64,000 nucleotides of DNA, taken from Brachynemurus nebulosus. Lineage: Eukaryota; Arthropoda; Insecta; Neuroptera; Myrmeleontidae. The stretch is from assembly GCA_035578155.1 (NCBI GenBank), contig JAPWDM010000008.1, forward strand, positions 18,544,842 through 18,608,841, given 5' to 3'. How positions within the stretch are numbered: position 1 is the first letter of the stretch; every line of letters begins with the position of its first letter. Under the pieces are notes generated by a model that was not told the origin of the DNA, did no database searches, and worked only from the letters and a program-made list of their open reading frames with translations. Positions 15,076-26,186 of this stretch are shown piece after piece. A program made the position numbers and the translations under genes.

Positions 15076-15508
15076 GTTATCACACACAGGCGTGGGTATA
15101 GTGCAAAATTTTATACAGATGTATGTAAAACATAGCTTACCTAGGCAGTATTTTGTACAATTTAGTGGTAGTCGTAGATAAATAATTTTTATAAAGTAAG
15201 AAATAAGTCTTTTTTTTTTATAAAATAGACAGATATAATTATGCGTATAATACAAACAGTTACATAATATGTAAGATTATAATAACAGTAATGTACTTAG
15301 AGATTGTTTTAACTACTAATAACATAAAAAATATTCACCTCAAAAGTAATAAATATTAGAATTGGAGTTGGCTGGGATCTATTTAATATTCACTGGTAGG
15401 TATATAAAACTTAAAAAAAAAATTTTCCAATAAAATTTAATAACTTTGTTTTTTTGAAGTTTTTTTGATGTTTAGCGATTTAGTGATACCCAAAAAACTC
15501 CTTATGTA

Positions 15509-15545
15509 GGGCCGGATTCACCTCTGAAAGCTCCGAGGCTCTTTT
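15509..15545. repeat. Solo hAT-like terminus
   Basis: GGGCCGGATTCACCTC is of the CAGGGCCGGATT type found at the ends of the MITEs at 8309 and 21133. No convincing partner end was found. A second solo end, CAGGCTCGGCGCAAGG, occurs at about 16481; the two could belong to one degraded element of about 1 kb. Confidence 0.35.
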
Positions 15546-15879
15546 CACGTAGTAGTCTTCCTCAAATGTTAATTACCATTATTGTTGTGCTCTAAAAAAG
15601 AAAAAACAGAAAAAACAAATTACTTAAAACTGAAATTAAAATTCGCTGGCAATGGGGTGTGACACATAACTTCCTCGTACTCGTAAAAGACTTTAAAACA
15701 GTATTTTACCAAATGTATATACCGCGAAATTATATTTTCGCCTTAAAGTTCATAAAAATTTGTTGTAACTCAAAAAAAAATACTTAAAGGCAAAATTATA
15801 AAATGATAGCCAAAATATATTAGAAACTAACCCCCAAATTACTTTAAAAATTTGAGTGAAATAGGACTAGCAGTAAATA

Positions 15880-16250
15880 AGATATTGACATTTAATGGGA
15901 TTTGATGGTTGCGGCGTAGCTACCGTTACTCCGATTTCGATTAAATTCATAGGAGACCACCTAGGGACAAAATTGCATAATTTCTGAAAATTTCAGAAAA
16001 AAGAATTGAGTAGTTCAGAAGTTATGCCACTTGGTGCAATTTAGTATATTAATGGAATGACATGGTAGCATGGTAGCTACCGTTACCCCGATTTCGATTA
16101 AATTCATAGAGGACCATTTAGGAACCAAAGTGCATAATTTTTGAAAATTTCATTAAAAGCAATCGAATAATTCAGAAGTTATGTCACTTGGTGCAAACCT
16201 GCGACACACAGACGGACAGACAGATACCAAACCAAAATTGTTCAGAAAGC
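15880..16250. repeat. Dispersed repeat R2, two tandem half-units
   Basis: Two diverged units of roughly 175 bases share TAGCTACCGTTACYCCGATT, then TCGATTAAATTCATA, GTGCATAATTT-like, GAAAATTTCA, and CAGAAGTTATGYCACTTGG. The end runs into ACACACAGACGGACAGACAG. A copy in the opposite orientation is at 53240-53720, where it is split by a hAT-like MITE. Class unknown; no coding capacity. Confidence 0.65.
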
Positions 16251-16739
16251 TCTACAACGTAAAATGTGCGTACTAAATTTTATTTTGGAGAAAAAATTTT
16301 TTATTTTTCAAAAGTGATCACAATGCTTCCGTTACTTTAGTATAGTCTCGGAAGCAATATGGTACAATGACTTAGATATATTTTAAAACTGAAATTAAAA
16401 AGTCATCACGTACAAATTTTAGTAGCGTTTGTAAAAAATCCAGTGATACGTCTTATATACGTATACGTCTGTCGTCACCAGGCTCGGCGCAAGGTTATTT
16501 AGCGTCCTAGGCGAAATATCTTTTGGCGGCCCCGAACTTGATAAACACTTATTTAAACATAATAAAAGAGTTAAAAGTCATACAATGAATCTTCAACTTT
16601 TAAGGTACCGTATGGCCTTTTATGGTCTGCATATAAAATTTTTCTTAGCTGAATCTTCGTCAAATAACCAAATTTGATAACTGTTGTTCCCTGGAACGAA
16701 AAAAATTAATTAACTTTTTAATATAAAACTAGAAACTAA

Positions 16740-16925
16740 GCGACGCGCGCTGCGCGCGCGTTTTCCTATGCTATTTGAATCAAAACTATTGTTAAATAAA
16801 TTTACTTTTAAATATAAAATAGTAAAAACATGTAGATGACGTGCGTCTCTCGCGTGTTTTAAATATCATTTAGCTCAAAGCTTTTGCTAAGTAAATTTAC
16901 TTTTAACAATAAAAATTAAAATATC
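16740..16925. repeat. Short direct duplication with GC-alternating block
   Basis: Two diverged ~115-base units share TTAAATAAATTTACTTTTAA-like and TRCTAAGTAAATTTACTTTTAA-like words, each preceded by a GCGCGTTTT/CGCGTGTTTT block. The first has GACGCGCGCTGCGCGCGCG, an unusual GC island in this AT-rich window. No function is suggested. Confidence 0.4.
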
Positions 16926-17499
16926 AGTAAATTATGATCTTGAAAAAAAATAATATCGGTTTCGTTTGGTAAGACAGGTATATTTTGTATCAGTGCATTT
17001 TTTTTTAAATACTATAAATTTAATTTATAAATTAACTGATTCATTTTTTTGGATTGGAACAATAATTGTTCCAGTTTTCGATATTGCTGTCGAAAATCGT
17101 CATCTCAAATCCGTGGATAGTTTGCCAAAAAAAAATGTAACATAACGAAACTTGCATCGTTACAAATCAGAGAGGTCTAGTTAAAAGAAATTAAACCCAT
17201 TAAATATTAAAATTATGGTTTCTAACTCATCGACTCCTCGTTTTTTATTTATTTCATAATTTTTAAATGCAAGAGTACTTTAAAAAAGTTAAAAATTTAT
17301 ACCATAAAAAACAAATGAAAGGATATTAACGCGCGTTAATTTGTTTGAATCAGACAGAATTCTCTAGTCTGATATTAGTTTTCTCAATCAGTGCCCTCAG
17401 GTTTGTAACAGTGCAAGCACCGATACGTAATGTTAGGTAACAAAATTTTCTGGTGAACGCCGGCATTACTTTGATAAGTAAAATTATTCTATTTCTGTA

Positions 17500-17800
17500 G
17501 TGTCCCTATAATAAATAAAGTCGTGACATGTGTGCTGAACGCTGGTTGGTTCCGGCATTTTCTGTCCAAAGTTTGCGTAAAATACATTGGAAATAAATTA
17601 AATATTAACAAAAATCATTTAGTTTAATCTAGAAAGAATAATTAAAAATTTTTAATTGTTCATTAATTCATAACTTATTAACAATAATTAAGTACTCAAA
17701 AATATTTACTCAAACATGTGATAATTAATTTTGAAGCTTCCCTTTCTGTTTTGGACAGAAAATGGATGACATGTCACGACTCTATTTATTTTGAGATTCT
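17500..17800. mobile_element. ~300-bp TA MITE (family M), copy 1
   Basis: The left end is TA then GTGTCCCTATAATAAATAAA; the right end is TTTATTTTGAGATTC then TA. These are diverged forms of the perfect termini of copy 2, which begins 21 bases downstream in the same orientation. Interior sequence (CATTGGAAATAAAT, TTAATTGTTCATTAATTCAT, AAACATGTGATAATTAATTT) is shared. Non-coding. A Tc1/mariner-type origin is suggested by the TA target only. Confidence 0.75.
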
Positions 17801-17821
17801 ATTCTTAAGTATTCTTAAGTA

Positions 17822-18127
17822 GAGTCCCTATAATAAATAGAGTCGTGACATGTGTGCTGAATGCTGATTGGTTCCGGCATTTTGTATCCAAAGTTTTCGT
17901 AAAATACATTGGAAATAAATAAAATCTTAACAAAAACCATTCAGTTTAACTTAGCAAGAATAATTAAATTAAAAATTTTTAATTGTTCATTAATTCATAA
18001 CTTATTAACAATTATTATGTACTCAAAAATATTTACTCAAACATGTGATAATTAATTTTAAAGCTTCCCGCTCTGTTTTGGATACAAAATGGATGACATG
18101 TCACGACTCTATTTATTATAGGGACTC
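17822..18127. mobile_element. 306-bp TA MITE (family M), copy 2
   Basis: GAGTCCCTATAATAAATAGA at the left is matched exactly by TCTATTTATTATAGGGACTC at the right, and pairing continues through GTCGTGACATGT/ACATGTCACGAC. TA flanks both ends (17820-17821, 18128-18129). The host words ATTCTTAAGT lie before, between and after the two copies, which suggests the pair arose in or created a local duplication. Confidence 0.85.
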
Positions 18128-18390
18128 TATTCTTAAGTTCATACTTATGTCATCTAACGACTGGATTTAGCACTACAACAGAAATTCTCAGTAGTGACAT
18201 CGGTACGTATTTGAATCATGTACTACGTTCAGCTTGTACCGACTGCTTAAATTTGATATTACCGACGTTCACTTTATATTGAAGTTTTAAGTACCGACCA
18301 TGTACCGACCTTGTACATTGTAATACATTACGCATTGTACATTACGCAATGGTATTCCCCTAGGTGTATCAAACAGAATTAAAGATTTTA

Positions 18391-18599
18391 CCGTCGTCCC
18401 TCAACTTATTGACAATTTAACTTATTGACAATGATCGTAGTTTACCTCAAGTTATAGACAAACCATCTATATGTACGCACTGCCACACTACGACACAGCA
18501 CATATGACCTTGGGTACATACATATGATTTGTCTATAACTTAAGGTAAACTACGATCATCGTCAATAACTTAAATTGTCAATAAGTTGAGGCACGACTG
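18391..18599. mobile_element. 209-bp pogo-like MITE
   Basis: The ends are CCGTCGTCCCTCAACTTATT and, from the right, CAGTCGTGCCTCAACTTATT, each next to TA (18389-18390, 18600-18601). Arms continue through GACAATTTAA, GATCGTAGTTTACC and AAGTTATAGACAAA for about 75 bases. TA target plus CAGT-C-CTC termini fit the pogo/Tigger branch of Tc1/mariner, as known for that group. Non-coding. Confidence 0.8.
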
Positions 18600-19038
18600 T
18601 ATTGAGATTATATACAATTTATTGTTTGTAACAAAAGAAAACCATAACACTATAAATATTTATCATATTATTGAATTGATTGGAATGTTTGGAATTATAT
18701 TGACCAAACTTCCAACGAATATGTTGATAAAATAGACTACATATTGTATTAAATTCGAAACCCTATGTTTATAAATAATTATAGAAATGTTTTAGGTTGT
18801 TATATGTACTTTTAAGCAAAATGTTGTTATAAGTACTTTTTACCAAAAAATTATCGAAGAGATTTTTTATTTAATAAGTTTATTAATTATAATAAGATGT
18901 ATATTACCTTAATTCTTAATTAAGTTGTACTGTGGTTGTAGTATTATGATTATAAAATATACTGCGACATCTATAAGAATATTTTTAAATTTTAGAAGTC
19001 GATAATAAAGAGTAATAGGATAGTTAAATAATACATTA

Positions 19039-20012
19039 CCATTGAATACAAATTGTATACTACTTAAACCCATAATTTTCATTTAACTAAAATTTAACTC
19101 CAGAAAACTATGATCAAACTAATGTTTCAATTACTTCTAAAAGCAAATAGGAAGGTTAGTTTTGCAACAAAATTTTGAAAAATTGGTTTCCTGTGAAAAA
19201 CATTCAGGGTGTTTTCCAATTACGGCACAAAAGCGCATTATGCGGCATAATGCTCAGCACTGAGTGTTCCAATTACCGCAACGCCTCGCACAATTGGGCA
19301 TTTGGTAACTTCTTTGCTCTCTACTTTTTTGCTCTATACCAACAAGTAAACATGAAATCTTAAGTTTTTTTTTCTTTTAAGTTGGCCATCATTGACGTAT
19401 TTTTATCATACACAATTGTTAATTAATGTTTGATAACACTGAAATTAATTATCAAAATACATTTTATGTCATTTGACAACCAATCTGTTCCAATTAATGC
19501 TCGCAAATGCGGCATTGTGCGGCATTAATGCGCACTGCGCTCTGGTAGTTGGAAAACACCTTCAAAATGCACACAGTGTCGTCTGTGTTTTCTAAATGGA
19601 ACAGACCCAACGAAAAATGGCTACCTTTCAATTCCAACATGGCCACTCTTCAATTTAGGTCACGTGACAATGAGTCTTAGATATTTTTCCATTATGTATT
19701 TTTCAAATTGAAATGTGTACATGTACAATACATACATACGAATACCACCGAGTAAAAATTGTATACTGCTAAATGCATAATTTTTATCTAATGAAACTTT
19801 AACTCTATAAAACTAACTTTTTAATTGCTTCTAAAAGCAACTAAAATGGTAGTTTTGCAATAAAATTAAAAAAAAAAGTTTTTTTGTGAAAAAAAAAATT
19901 CACGTTGTCGTCTGTGTTTTCTAAATGGAAACACTCTTTTAAATATGGCTACTCTTCAATTCAAACATGGCTACCGTTCAATTTTGGTCACGTGACAATG
20001 AGTTTTAATATA
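19039..20012. repeat. Tandem direct duplication, ~300 bp per unit
   Basis: Unit 1 (19039-19690, with an insertion at 19207-19560) and unit 2 (about 19752-20012) share AAATTGTATACT, CTTCTAAAAGCAA, GTAGTTTTGCAA-like, GTCGTCTGTGTTTTCTAAAT, ATGGCTAC and TTGGTCACGTGACAATGAGT-like tracks. Unit 2 lacks the insertion. Class of repeat unknown; no coding frame. Confidence 0.75.
19207..19560. mobile_element. 354-bp MITE with 4-bp target duplication TTCA
   Basis: The left end GGGTGTTTTCCAATTAC and the right end (reversed) GGTGTTTTCCAACTACC form the TIRs. TTCA occurs directly on both sides (19203-19206, 19561-19564). Inside each end are GCGGCAT and GCAT/ATGC words. The neighbouring duplicate at 19752-20012 has a single TTCA at the same place, so the empty site is visible. 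A 4-bp TTCA target is close to the TTAA used by Kolobok/piggyBac types, but assignment is uncertain. Confidence 0.85.
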
Positions 20013-20829
20013 TATGAAACAATAAATTATGAAAATAAAAATATCATACCAATTTTAATACGTCAATAGTTTTGAAGAATTATGATGAAATGACCAGAGC
20101 TGATTCACTATTTTGACGACAAATAGATTACATATGAAATTGTTGACGTGGTACACGTGGCCTGCTGTCGTATAGTTAATCAGGATTTCACTTGACGTCT
20201 TACAGCATCAATGATTGTGAACCGCCAGTTAACACAATGTTATCATACGAATTTGATTTTTCAAGGTTAAAGATACCAATATTTCTGGTTCGAATGAATT
20301 CTTTGAACAATTGAAGATATTGAAAACCTGAAAGTAATTAACATGCTTGAAGTAATCAGAAAATACAGAATATATTACACATTTTTGACAAAACAATTTT
20401 GTGCAACATTTTAGTTAAATCAATAAAAATAAATGTGTTCCAATTTTTTCTACAATAATCGTAGGTATATTACTGTAAGAATTATTAGTTTTTCTAATAA
20501 TTTATACAATAAATTGTATTAAATTTTTATTAACCTTGTTTTGTAAACAATATCACATATGTACATAATTATGTTGACATATTATGTACTAAGTATATTC
20601 GATATACTTTTTGTTATTGCTATGAGGAAGAAAAAAATTTAGAAAGATTAAATGTGCTTACCTTTAAAATCTAAAACTCACAATTTACACATATTAAAAT
20701 AATGTTCCATCACATTAAATGGCGACATCAAACTTATTCACTGACAAGACTGACAACATTGAACATACGAAAGACAAAGAACGAGCCACTGCGCGTGCGC
20801 CTTAGGTTATGGACCAATATTTTAAGTTT

Positions 20830-21132
20830 ATTTTACCAGTATTTTAGGTAAAATTATAGTCATTTTGGGTAAAGTGACGCATGCGTCGGAAGATTACCAG
20901 TACATAATATGAATTTCACCTGTTTACCAAGTAAATATTCCTATACTTTGTGAAATTCAAATTTATTTGAGTAAATTTACTTACCTAATTTTAATATTAC
21001 TTGAGAATTATGTGATTATACGCAAAATTACCAGTAATATTTTCCGGTAAATAATTTACTACAAATTTAATGTAACTTTAATACAAATTTACGGTAAATT
21101 GGACGGTAAATTTCCATGCATTTTTTGTAGTG
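20830..21132. repeat. TIR-like right end with GGTAAATTT motif array
   Basis: Words such as GAGTAAATTTACTTACC, AAATTACCAGTAAT, CCGGTAAATAATTTAC and TTTACGGTAAATTGGACGG crowd the last 300 bases, ending TTTTTTGTAGTG then TA (21133-21134). This mirrors the array at 14895-15075 and the termini of the TA/CAC elements elsewhere in the window. It is probably the other end of that element; a separate relic is the alternative. Confidence 0.4.
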
Positions 21133-21423
21133 TAGAGCCGGATTTACTCCTATGGAGGCCCCGGGGCACTTCCATGTGGTGGCCCCTGAGTACTTCACAT
21201 GTGAAGGCCGCTCAGTACTTTTATAAAGACCCTTGTTAAAATAATAAGGAATTTTCGAAATTTTCCAAATTTTTCCCGCAATTACGGTTGGCGAGCAAAA
21301 AGAAAACGAAAGAGCACTTATTCTTTCTATTCTACTTCTCTTTTGAAAGATTTCGTGGAGGCCCCTATTGCGTGGAGGCCCTGTGGTACATGCCCCAAAT
21401 GCCATTATGGAAATCCGGCGCTG
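21133..21423. mobile_element. 291-bp hAT-like MITE
   Basis: Left TAGAGCCGGATTTAC and right (reversed) CAGCGCCGGATTTCC are hAT-like ends, followed by GC-rich GGAGGCCCCGGGGCAC and GGGGCATGTACC. The related element at 53317 shares GGGGCATGTGCC, TTCACATGTGAAG-type words and the internal TTCCAAATTTTT. No 8-bp duplication is visible. Its right flank, CTGCTACAAAAAA, is an inverted echo of its left flank TTTTTTGTAGTG. The 139-codon minus-strand frame at 21067-21486 merely reads through this element and is not a gene. Confidence 0.65.
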
Positions 21424-21431
21424 ACTGCTAC

Positions 21432-22905
21432 AAAAAAAAATTAGTAAAATAGCTCGCTTTCTAATTTCTCCCAATTCGGTTAACAAATACTATAATTTTC
21501 TTCTGTAAGCATATCTTTTTCAATAATTTAGAAATAGTATAAACCCTATTCATGCACCCAATTTTCGCCAAAAATTTCTTGGTTTGAGCTTGAACTGTAA
21601 CGAGACCATGTCTGTAAATGGAATATTTTAATAAAATTTCGTGTGATGATATTTCAGCATTACGGATAGAGCTAGTTTTATTAAATAAATACAATAATTA
21701 TTTGTTCTTTCCCAGTAAGCAATTACTTCTATTATAATGTTTTTCAATATTTTTTTTTTACTTGCTAATGAAACAATTTTGCTTTTAATATCAAAACTAT
21801 CATGCAGCAAGTAAGAAAATATTTTTCTAGATTGAAAAAAATATTAAATCTTAGATTAAATTTTTAATTTTTAATTTTCCTTTTTTTTTGTTTAAATATC
21901 AACAAATACAATTTTTTTATACTTAACATAAATAATATAAAATAGTTAGAATGATGTAATCGAGTATAGATTATATTTTATCTATGTAGTATATCTTCTA
22001 CTTAGATAATGTTTTTTGTCTAAAGAGTTCCTATTCAAGTCAAGTGTAAGCAACAAGAAACAAATGAATGCACAAACTCATTTCTATCGAAGCTACGTAT
22101 ACTTAATATATATATATAGGGGGTATGCAACAGTATGTTTAAAGTTATAAAAATGTCGATATTACACTATTAAACTTCAAAATTTATTACAAATAAGACA
22201 ATTATGTATAACATTCAAACTAGAGAAATTTAATGCAAATAAATAACTGGCATCATATCACTTAAAAAAAAATTTCCTTATATATTTATTGGTTTAAGGG
22301 GCATTTGTATTAAGATTTCTAAAATGGTAATAAAAAGAATTATGGCAGCAGAAATATTTTAAAATCATTTTTTCCCAAACCGGTAGGCAATATATAACTC
22401 CAGTAATTGTCATCCAATTGATTTGAAATTTTAGGTGTAGTTTCTCAGATAGATAGATTGCTAAAAGGGCGATACATACGATTTTTGAAACTGGTTAACA
22501 AATAAATTTTTATAAACAAGTTAGGGTTGTTTTTCCGCTATCTTCAAAATCATTTTTAAATTGCTACCATTTATCAGTAAGTCAATATTATTCAATAATC
22601 TTGTGTACTTCCTTAGTAAAACTAATTTAATTAACGAAAGAAACTTTTTTAATATTCTGGCTGCAGTTTCAAAGATATGAGTGGATATAAATATTATGTA
22701 ACATTTACAAAAAAAATCATTTTTGCAAAATTTTAAAATATTCTATGCTGAAGTATCGTACATTAAAAATTGGTACAATTACGTCCAATTAATAGTTTTG
22801 TAGAAATTCAATAATAAACATGTGCTATTGCATGGGATGTAGTATATGTAAATAAAAACTTTCAAACGGTTTTATTGTAAAATTAAAGTAGTATTTTACA
22901 ATATA
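21432..22905. other. AT-rich intergenic DNA, nothing recognised
   Basis: No TIR pair, SINE or motif-bearing frame found. Minus-strand frames of 60-77 codons overlap one another and are AT-driven. Confidence 0.5.
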
Positions 22906-22911
22906 AGTTCG

Positions 22912-23007
22912 GTAAGTTGCTTTTACTGATCGAAAAAATGTTGTGAAAACGAGACCCGCAGGGTCGAGTTTTTGCAATTTTCGAGATCAGTAAAGGCACT
23001 TAACGCA
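22912..23007. repeat. ~95-bp hairpin repeat
   Basis: TTTTACTGATCGAAAA pairs with TTTTCGAGATCAGTAAA, TTGTGAAAACGAGACCC pairs with GGGTCGAGTTTTTGCAA, and the tip is GACCCGCAGGGTC. It stands out as a small GC island. It could fold as RNA, but it may simply be a small fold-back element. Confidence 0.6.
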
Positions 23008-23548
23008 TCGTGTGTTCTATAATATTTTTTTTCACGATCGATTTTAAATAATTAAAAATAAAAATATATTAAATAAAAAATAAAATTCGGATAATATAGG
23101 TGAAATTTATATTTTTATGTTATGACATAGAATGCCATGAATAATTAAGTATTATAAGTATTTAGGTATAGCAACTGTAATACGAATCTTTGTAGTGACA
23201 ATTGACAATTATATTTGTAAATAAAACATTAATGGCCGATTTTACTAACATTAATTTAATCAGAACTTAATGGCCATTAGTAAATCAGAGATTAACTAAC
23301 CCCGATTTATCTGTTGCACCATTTAAAATATACCAATGGTTAACTAATGTACGTTAACGATCAATTTTTACTAGCAACGGTGTCTGATTTGTTTTTATAG
23401 GACATGAAATGAGACACAAGAGAAGCAAATGCTAGTAAGTTGATAATGTCACATGGTTAAAAAATTTAAATCTGCATATTTTGAAATAGGTAGCACCTAC
23501 TTGATTTATATAATATTAGAAAATATATAATTTACTAGCCGTACACCC

Positions 23549-23566
23549 GATGGGATTTCCCATCGA
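23549..23566. repeat. Perfect short palindrome
   Basis: CGATGGGATTTCCCATCG is self-complementary over 16 of 18 bases. It sits at the 5' edge of the dispersed module described next and may be a conserved part of it. Confidence 0.6.
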
Positions 23567-23870
23567 CATCTTTTTATTAGGTACTCACTTTCTGCTCACT
23601 TTTAATGTTTTTCAAAAGCCTAAATTAATATCCACGTTTCTAATTTCAAAAATGACGAACTTCCTATACAAACTCATTTCCTGTTTTAACCCCTCAGGGA
23701 ATAAATTTCCAGAAACGTTTACACAACTGACTTTTATTTATAAATATAAGCCTAAACGTCAATTTTCATATTTCTTGTGCTAAATTTCGTTCTTCTAAAC
23801 CCAACAGTTTAGGCTGTGCGTTGTCTGTCAGTCAGTGTTAAAGATTTATTAACATATAAGATTATTAGAG
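23550..23870 (+). repeat. Dispersed repeat module R3, copy 1
   Basis: It ends with AAATTTCGTTCTTCTAAACC, CAACAGTTTAGGCTGTGCG and TTGTCTGTCAGTCAGTG. The same ending is at 25705-25790. Modules ending in TGTGCGTTG...CAGTCAGTCAG are, to my knowledge, common in insect genomes, but I cannot place this in a named family. The 77-codon frame here is not supported as a gene. Confidence 0.6.
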
Positions 23871-25109
23871 ATATACTTTAATAGCTATAGTAATATATTT
23901 TTATATACCACCAACTTCAAAAATACCGAATTGGGTTTTTGAATAAAAAATAAATATCATTTTTTTGTTTTATTTCAAATCTACATCATAAATAATATTG
24001 ATAATCGATACGAAAAATTCTTTAAAAATGATATATAATAAATAATTAAATAAAACTTGAAAAATTCTTTAAATAATCATTTGATTAAAAACAGCACTAT
24101 AAAAGATCGCGATGTCTGTGACGTCATAAAGGTAATATGTCAAAAGTGTCAAAATTATTAAAATTTAGTAGAAAAAATTACTGGTGGTTGTTTTATTGAT
24201 TTCGACGTTCAAATTCTTCCACATTTTTTCCGGATTTATTTTTGTATTGCTATCACAAAGTGGTACAAAACAAGCTCGATATTTCTTTAGTTTCGATATT
24301 TCGCCAGTGAAGTTTATTGGCAGGGTGCGTAGTATATGGTGGGGATAATTAAATCGATTGCAGCGTGAGTAGTGGAGAAAATAGGCAATAATACATGCTC
24401 ATATGTGTTTATAGTGTAATAAAAAATATTAAATAAAAATATAATACATTGATCCACTTTGATTATAAACGAAATTGCCACTAATATGTCGTTCCTTATT
24501 TATCTGTCAACGTATTAACGTCTACACGTCATCCATAAATACAGAATTAAAAATATTTGAGGTATTTTAAACTCACATGCAATGATGTTTCATAAGAAGT
24601 TATTGATGTTTGCTTTATGTATGACTGTACATTCAGCTAAATGACTTATGTCAGCATTTCTTAATTTTCGAATTTCCCTGACGTGCTTCACCATCACCAG
24701 CAACTTTTTCCTCTGCATAGTCCGGGGTTGGAAGGAAATACTGTCTTGATAATTATATCCATGTTAACGTCGAAAATTGTTTAAATACTTTATTAATACA
24801 ATTATTATACTTCATCCAGTATTTTATACCTCAAATTGTTCAAATTTATTTATAAAAAAAAAAAAAAATAATAATTGTAAATAACAAATATTTGTATTCA
24901 GATTTTACGGTTTTTTTGAAAATATTTTAAATTTATTTCCACGGTTACCATTATTTAATAATATGAAAAAATGTATACTATAGATGTCGTTGGCATCATG
25001 CACCCAGCCAATAGCAAGCAATAATTTGGATAAAAACAACAATTTCAGACCAACAATAATTTCATAGTAACAATAATTTCATAGCAACAGTAATAGTAGG
25101 AAAGCTGCT

Positions 25110-25334
25110 GGCCGATTTGCGATAGTCATTTCAACACGCTTTAAATTGAGAAGATAGGATCTTAGATACTATTTACTCTACACAAAAATTCAGTTCTGGC
25201 AAGCCTATTCGATCGGGTTGAGTCGAATAGGCTTGCCAGAACTGAATTTCTACATTAATGTCTTTTTTACGTAAGTAGCCAAGATTCTATCTTCTCAATT
25301 TAACGCGTGTTGAAATGACTATCGCAAATTGGCC
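25110..25334. mobile_element. 225-bp fold-back element with perfect hairpin tip
   Basis: GGCCGATTTGCGATAGTCAT at the left pairs with ATGACTATCGCAAATTGGCC at the right. Pairing continues through TTCAACACGC and AATTGAGAAGATAG. The centre (about 25190-25250) is a perfect 24-bp stem starting TTCAGTTCTGGCAAGCC. The outermost flanks both contain AGCT, a possible 4-bp duplication. Non-coding. Confidence 0.8.
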
Positions 25335-25609
25335 AATAGCTCTTGGTCTATAATCTATTTGAAAATAAAAAGACACTAATGTAGCTGTGTTCAGACCATA
25401 TAACCTTTATTACGTCACATAAGCTCTCGGAACTATCGGCTCGTTATCGGTTCTAAGTTTAAAAATTTATTTTTAATTTAATATAACTTCTTAATTAATA
25501 CGTTTAAGAAAAAAAATAAAAAGAGTTTTCTTATAAAACTTATATAATATGATCTTTCCATCTAGGTATAACAAAAAAAATTTTTCTTCAAAAACCTAAT
25601 TTAACGAAT

Positions 25610-25790
25610 TTTATACATATAAATTTTCATTCCCTATTCAACCCATTTACAGAACGAATTTTCAAAAATCCTTTCTTAGTGCTCACCTACGTTACATAGG
25701 AAACTCCTATGCAAAATTTCATTCTTCTAAACCCAACAGTTTAGGCTGTGCGTTGTCTGTCAGTCAGTCAGTGTTAGAAATTTATTAAGT
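25610..25790 (+). repeat. Dispersed repeat module R3, copy 2
   Basis: TTCATTCTTCTAAACCCAAC, AGTTTAGGCTGTGCGTTG and TCTGTCAGTCAGTCAGTG repeat the ending of copy 1 in the same orientation. Both copies lie inside the 2.95-kb TIR element. Confidence 0.65.
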
Positions 25791-26186
25791 AGATGTTTAC
25801 GTAAAACATTTGGAAACTGTGATTTGACGATTGTGAAGATATTTTTCAATTTAAAAATGGAAAAATGAAATAGATACCAAAATTTTACAGAAAAAGAAAA
25901 TTTTAATTGAAATTGTACAAAAGTATATTTTAATAGTAGAAAAAAATTAAATATAAATTTTTATAAATATAAATACTATGGAAACTAGCATCAAAATATG
26001 GACGAAACGCTGATTAAATATTCAATTGCCCAATATCCATCCATTAACTTAACGGACGATTTAATCATCAGTTAACAAAATTTAACCTTGGTGCAACAGA
26101 TAATCAGAGATTTTAACTACAGTTAAAGTTAATCATTGATTAAGGTCTTAACGGCCAATTAAAAATGTTGGTAAAATCGGCCATAA

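Larger units (their letters stand above)
23232..26183. mobile_element. ~2.95-kb TIR element (composite)
   Basis: ATGGCCGATTTTACTAACAT at the left pairs with the right end read in reverse, ATGGCCGATTTTACCAACAT. Inverted similarity continues about 100 bases, including TCTGTTGCACCA and several GTTAA/TTAATCA words. The target duplication is unclear (TTA before, AAG after). The interior holds two copies of a repeat module and a fold-back element but no transposase frame. It is either a non-autonomous element enlarged by later insertions or a pair of facing relics. Confidence 0.55.

Noticed and set aside
16740..16765. CpG island at GACGCGCGCTGCGCGCG
   Set aside because: Only about 20 bases long and part of a small duplicated repeat.
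21067..21486. 139-codon minus-strand frame, the longest in the window
   Set aside because: It runs through a hAT-like MITE and past its ends; no motif and no similarity that I recognise.
23232..26183. PIF/Harbinger assignment for the 2.95-kb TIR element
   Set aside because: TTA on the left and AAG on the right do not make a convincing TWA duplication, so the superfamily is left open.
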